Below are positions 5,553-8,249 of a stretch of 8,249 bases of DNA, piece by piece. A model generated the notes under the pieces. The model was not told where the DNA came from. It saw nothing but the letters and a program-made list of their open reading frames with translations, and did not search any database. Source of the stretch: Lysobacterales bacterium. GTDB lineage: Bacteria; Pseudomonadota; Gammaproteobacteria; Xanthomonadales; S139-57. The stretch is from positions 1-8,249 of the forward strand of contig JALWTZ010000083.1 of the NCBI GenBank assembly GCA_026993285.1, written 5' to 3'. The position numbers and the translations under genes were made by a program. Each line of letters opens with the position of its first letter. The stretch's first letter is position 1.

Positions 5553-6388
5553 GGTTCATCCTCTTGTGTCCGGGCAGGCAGCACCTGCAATACCTGTTGC
5601 GGGTCAATTCGCTGATCCAGCCAGTTCATGCGCCAGTCCAGATGGGGGCCGGTGGCCCGGCCGGTGGCGCCCACGGCACCGATACGTTCCCCCTGGCGGA
5701 CAAACTGACCGGGCTCGACCGCTACCTGGCTCATGTGCAAAAAGGTGGAACTGAGGCCCAGGCCGTGGTCGATGATCACCGTGCCGCCGGAATAGTACAG
5801 GTCCGGCTCGGCCAGCCGTACCCGGCCATCCGCCGGGGCGATGACCGGCGCGCCCTCGCCGGCGGCGATATCCACGCCGTAATGGGGCCGGCGCGGCTGG
5901 CCATTGAGAATGCGCTGGCTGCCATAGACCCCGCTGATCGGCCCCTTGGCCGGCCAGAGAAAACCGCTCTGCCACCAGGCCCGACCCGCGCTGTCGGCCC
6001 GGGCCTGTTTCACCTGCCGCGCTTCCCGTCGAATCCGTTCCAGCACTTCCGGCGGCGGGCTGACCTTCTTCGGTGGCAACCCATCGATGCGCTGAATGGC
6101 ATACTCCCGCGTGGCAATGGGCAATTCACGCGACTCCAGCAGCTGTTGGCCGCGCAAAACTTCCACCCGCAGCCGGCCCTGCTGATCGCGGCCTATGCCT
6201 AGCAGAAAACGCCCCTCGGCATCCACCGGCACCGGCTGACCATTGACCCGTACCCGCGCGCCCGCGTAGGTCTGGCCCAGCAACAGGCCGCCCTGCACCG
6301 CTTCGCCGCTCAACTTCAACGGCGGTTGCGGCTTGATGGCCCAGACCGGATGAACCAGCAGCCAAAGCAGGCAAAGCAGGGCTTTCAA
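5549..6388 (-). CDS. M23 family metallopeptidase, secreted, with HxD in place of HxH
   Basis: A 279-residue protein. The signal peptide ends at about VWA (residue 17), followed by a beta-rich N-terminal domain (about 18-95), a charged linker (about 105-135) and a C-terminal LytM/M23 domain (about 144-270). M23 enzymes are zinc endopeptidases that cut peptidoglycan cross-links, or regulators of such enzymes. Here the first ligand motif is complete (HYGVD: His169 and Asp173), the catalytic His218 is in FLHM, and GPHLDW gives His249. The usual third zinc ligand, the second His of HxH, is replaced by Asp251. Asp can bind zinc, so activity is possible but not certain. The start codon is TTG at 6386-6388, overlapping the dihydroorotase stop (TTGA on the - strand). 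No ATG exists before residue 220, and the signal peptide supports this start. Confidence 0.9.
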   Translation of the reverse strand: MKALLCLLWLLVHPVWAIKPQPPLKLSGEAVQGGLLLGQTYAGARVRVNGQPVPVDAEGRFLLGIGRDQQGRLRVEVLRGQQLLESRELPIATREYAIQRIDGLPPKKVSPPPEVLERIRREARQVKQARADSAGRAWWQSGFLWPAKGPISGVYGSQRILNGQPRRPHYGVDIAAGEGAPVIAPADGRVRLAEPDLYYSGGTVIIDHGLGLSSTFLHMSQVAVEPGQFVRQGERIGAVGATGRATGPHLDWRMNWLDQRIDPQQVLQVLPARTQEDEP

Positions 6389-7716
6389 CGGTCAAATTCC
6401 AGTCGCTGCCCGACAGGCATGGGCTGAAGCGCCCCCTGCCACCAGCCCAGATGGCCATTGACCCAGGTGGCGGCGATGGAGGAGCGGAAACGGTAGCCGG
6501 CAAAGGGGCTCCAGCCGCACTTGTACAGGGCCTTGTCATCGGCGTCGGTCTCGCCCTGTTCCATGTCCACCAGCACCAGATCGGCCCAGTAGCCTTCACG
6601 CAGGTAGCCCCGCTCCCGCACCTGAAAACGCCGCGCCGGCGCGTGGGCGGTTTTTTCCACCACCAGCGGCAGGTCGAACCAGCCTTCGTGCACCCGTTCC
6701 AGCACTACCTGCAGCGCCCGCTGCACCAGTGGCAGGCCGGACGGTGCCTGAAAATAGTTGCCGCTTTTCTCCGACAGCAGATGGGGCGCGTGATCGGTGG
6801 CGATGATGTCGATCTGCCCGTCGATGATGGCCTGAACCAGCGCCTCGCGGTCATGGGCGGTCTTGATGGCCGGGTTGCACTTGATGCGCGAACCCAGGCG
6901 GTCATAATCGCCCTGGTCGAACTGGAGAAAATGCACGCAGGCCTCGGCGGTGATGTGCTTGGCATCCATGGCACCGGCCTGGAACAGTGCCAGTTCCCGC
7001 GCGGTGGAAAGGTGCAGCACATGCAGCTGGGTGCCATGCTTGCGCGCCAGTTCCACCGCCAGGGATGAGGACAGCCAGCAGGCTTCTTCCGAACGGATCT
7101 TCGGATGCATGTACACCGGAATATCCTCGCCAAACTGGGCTTTCATGGCCTGCAGATTGCGCTCGATGGTGGGGGTGTCCTCGCAATGGGTGGCCACGAT
7201 GGTGGGCGCTTCGGCAAAAATGCCTTCGAGGATCTTCGGGTCGTCCACCAGCATGTTGCCGGTGGAAGCCCCCATGAACACCTTGATGCCACAGGCGGCC
7301 TTCGGGTCCAGGCTGCGAATGGCCTCCAGGTTGTCATTGCTGGCCCCCAGATAAAAGCTGTAGTTGGCCACCGCCTTTTCCGCCGCCAGGGCAAATTTGG
7401 CCTCCAGCGCCTCGTGGCTCAGGGTGGGCGGGTTGGTGTTGGGCATCTCCATGTAACTGGTGATGCCGCCGGCCACGGCGGCGGCGGATTCCGTGGCGAT
7501 ATCCCCCTTGTGGGTCAGCCCCGGTTCGCGGAAATGCACCTGATCGTCGATCATCCCCGGCAACAGATAACGGCCCGCGGCATCCACCACCTCGCAACCG
7601 GCGGCGGGCAGGCCCTGGCCCATGGCCTCGATGCGCCCCTGGCGAATGAGCAGGTCGCCTTCCGAAATCCGGCCTTCGTTGACCATGCGGGCGTTGGTAA
7701 TCAGGGTATCAGTCAT
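6385..7716 (-). CDS. pyrC: Dihydroorotase, class I-like, with Gln in place of the first HxH histidine
   Basis: A 443-residue amidohydrolase that fits dihydroorotase, the third step of pyrimidine synthesis (carbamoyl aspartate to dihydroorotate), in length and motifs. It has PGMIDDQVHFREPG (53-66), EMPNTNPP (90-97), GIKVFMGASTGNML (143-156), ATHCED (175-180), LHVLHLST (231-238), NPAIK (281-285) and ATDHAPH (306-312) with the presumed catalytic Asp308. The classical metal motif HVH is QVH here (Gln59, His61). The DDQVHFREPG form is, from memory, usual in one branch of dihydroorotases that includes PyrQ-type proteins of Pseudomonas, so pyrQ or an allantoinase-like role are alternatives to pyrC. 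The ATG has AGGA (complement of 7726-7729) nine bases upstream and overlaps the end of yidD by 8 bp. The stop overlaps the TTG start of the M23 gene. Confidence 0.88.
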   Translation of the reverse strand: MTDTLITNARMVNEGRISEGDLLIRQGRIEAMGQGLPAAGCEVVDAAGRYLLPGMIDDQVHFREPGLTHKGDIATESAAAVAGGITSYMEMPNTNPPTLSHEALEAKFALAAEKAVANYSFYLGASNDNLEAIRSLDPKAACGIKVFMGASTGNMLVDDPKILEGIFAEAPTIVATHCEDTPTIERNLQAMKAQFGEDIPVYMHPKIRSEEACWLSSSLAVELARKHGTQLHVLHLSTARELALFQAGAMDAKHITAEACVHFLQFDQGDYDRLGSRIKCNPAIKTAHDREALVQAIIDGQIDIIATDHAPHLLSEKSGNYFQAPSGLPLVQRALQVVLERVHEGWFDLPLVVEKTAHAPARRFQVRERGYLREGYWADLVLVDMEQGETDADDKALYKCGWSPFAGYRFRSSIAATWVNGHLGWWQGALQPMPVGQRLEFDR

Positions 7717-7981
7717 GTTGGCAATTCCTGTGAGAACGGGAAGCGGTTTCCGCCGTGGCCGCCTGCGGGCTGCCGGGTACCGGGTCGATGCCTCCCTCGC
7801 AGAAGGGCTGGCAGCGGGCCAGGCGCTTCAGCGCCAGCCAGCTTCCCGCCAGAACGCCGTGCAGCTCGATGGCCTGACGGGCATAGTCCGAGCAACTGGG
7901 GTAGAAGCGGCAATGGTTGCCCAGCAAGGGGCTGAGCCAGCGCTTGTAGCCGCGCAACAGCGCCAGCAACAGGGTTTTCAC
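7709..7981 (-). CDS. yidD: YidD, membrane protein insertion efficiency factor
   Basis: A 90-residue protein matching the YidD family (usually 70-90 residues). YidD is a small inner-membrane-associated protein that aids YidC-dependent membrane-protein insertion. The N-terminal amphipathic helix LLLALLRGYKRWLSPLLG (4-21) is followed by the Cys motif HCRFYPSCSDYA (23-34, Cys24 and Cys30), HGVLAGSWLALKRLARC (41-57) and GGIDPVP (63-69). I chose the GTG at 7979-7981, seven bases after GGGAG (complement of 7989-7993), because it gives the family's normal N-terminus. An ATG 93 bp upstream (8072-8074) would add 31 unrelated residues and lacks support. It is the first gene of the minus-strand operon. 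yidD usually sits in the rpmH-rnpA-yidD-yidC cluster, but no rnpA or yidC is next to it here. Confidence 0.93.
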   Translation of the reverse strand: MKTLLLALLRGYKRWLSPLLGNHCRFYPSCSDYARQAIELHGVLAGSWLALKRLARCQPFCEGGIDPVPGSPQAATAETASRSHRNCQHD

Positions 7982-8063
7982 CGGCAATCTCCCGGGCCAG
8001 ACGGAAAGGGTGACGGGTTCGGCAAGTACGGGCTTTTCATGCGCATCTGGCTGGAAGGAATAC

Positions 8064-8093
8064 TTGCATTGCATGCAGGATGCCTAGTATAAC
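8064..8093 (+). promoter_or_regulatory. Putative sigma-70 promoter for the right-edge gene
   Basis: TTGCAT (8064-8069) and TATAAC (8088-8093) are 18 bp apart, predicting a start near 8100 and an untranslated leader of about 80 nt. On the opposite strand the overlapping bases 8086-8091 read TATACT, a good -10 for the yidD operon, but no -35 is recognisable at the right distance. The region may therefore be a shared divergent promoter. A small inverted repeat, CCTGA-AC-TCAGG (8157-8168), overlaps the start of the downstream ribosome binding site. Confidence 0.4.
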
Positions 8094-8181
8094 ATCGCCC
8101 TTGGCTTGCGCAGCGGCCGGCACATGCGGCGACATTGCCCTTGTACGGCCCTGCCACCTGAACTCAGGGAGAACCCGATTT

Positions 8182-8249
8182 ATGACAGACAGACTGCCAC
8201 AAGGTTATACCCCGCGCATCGAGCTGCCTGAAGGCTACAAGCCCAGCGA
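8182..8249 (+). CDS. Unrecognised protein, first 22 codons
   Basis: The ATG at 8182 follows a strong ribosome binding site, AGGGAGA (8166-8172), with a 9-base spacer, and the frame is open to the end of the window. The visible residues contain a short near-repeat, LPQGYTP (5-11) and LPEGYKP (15-21). There is no signal peptide. The fragment is too short for me to name a family. Position and ribosome binding site make a real gene likely; it is divergent from the yidD operon. Confidence 0.7.
   Translation, partial: MTDRLPQGYTPRIELPEGYKPS

Noticed and set aside
5564..6202. Plus-strand open frame of 212 codons opposite the M23 gene
   Set aside because: It is a mirror of a well-supported M23 coding sequence in GC-rich DNA and its product shows no recognisable domain.
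7105..7935. Plus-strand open frame of 276 codons opposite dihydroorotase and yidD
   Set aside because: It crosses two real genes on the other strand; its Gly/His-rich product is characteristic of antisense frames.
7982..8074. N-terminal extension of YidD from an upstream ATG
   Set aside because: The 31 extra residues do not resemble the family, while the GTG at 7981 has a well-spaced ribosome binding site and gives the usual N-terminus.

Overview
The window looks like chromosomal DNA of a GC-rich gammaproteobacterium. It has a twitching-motility ATPase of the PilU type, Gram-negative lipoproteins, a periplasmic cyclophilin, YidD and the DDQVHFREPG type of dihydroorotase. The combination would fit a marine Alcanivorax-like or Pseudomonas-like lineage, but that placement is an inference. 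There are no tRNA or rRNA genes, CRISPR arrays, transposases or phage genes. Most of the window is compact housekeeping and envelope-related sequence.

Layout, left to right. (1) The 3' end of a MarC-family membrane protein gene (+) converges on pilU (-), with 12 bp between the stop codons. (2) Divergent from pilU, a two-gene operon (+) encodes a small DUF4398-type lipoprotein and a lipoprotein with a long coiled coil and a C-terminal OmpA domain; the two genes overlap by ATGA. (3) A 236-bp gap holds a run of five closely spaced hairpins, followed by a small YdcH/DUF465-like gene and a clear intrinsic terminator. (4) A secreted, beta-rich putative outer-membrane protein follows, with its own likely promoter. 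(5) A 447-bp gap holds two tandem, diverged copies of a long palindromic repeat, the second expanded in its centre. (6) A small helical hypothetical protein (+) converges on a four-gene minus-strand operon. (7) That operon reads yidD, dihydroorotase, M23 metallopeptidase, signal-peptide-bearing cyclophilin. All three junctions overlap (8, 4 and 4 bp), so translational coupling is likely. (8) A strong ribosome binding site and the first 22 codons of an unrecognised gene (+) end the window.

The common theme is the cell envelope: pilus retraction, lipoprotein and peptidoglycan tethering, outer-membrane protein, membrane-protein insertion, peptidoglycan hydrolysis and periplasmic folding. A pyrimidine-type amidohydrolase is locked into the same transcript as three envelope genes. 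The most noteworthy non-coding features are the hairpin cluster at 3008-3150 and the tandem palindromes at 4257-4599. The most noteworthy protein features are two metal-ligand substitutions in neighbouring enzymes: Gln in the dihydroorotase HxH motif, and Asp in the M23 HxH motif. I see no clear new defence or mobile system here.
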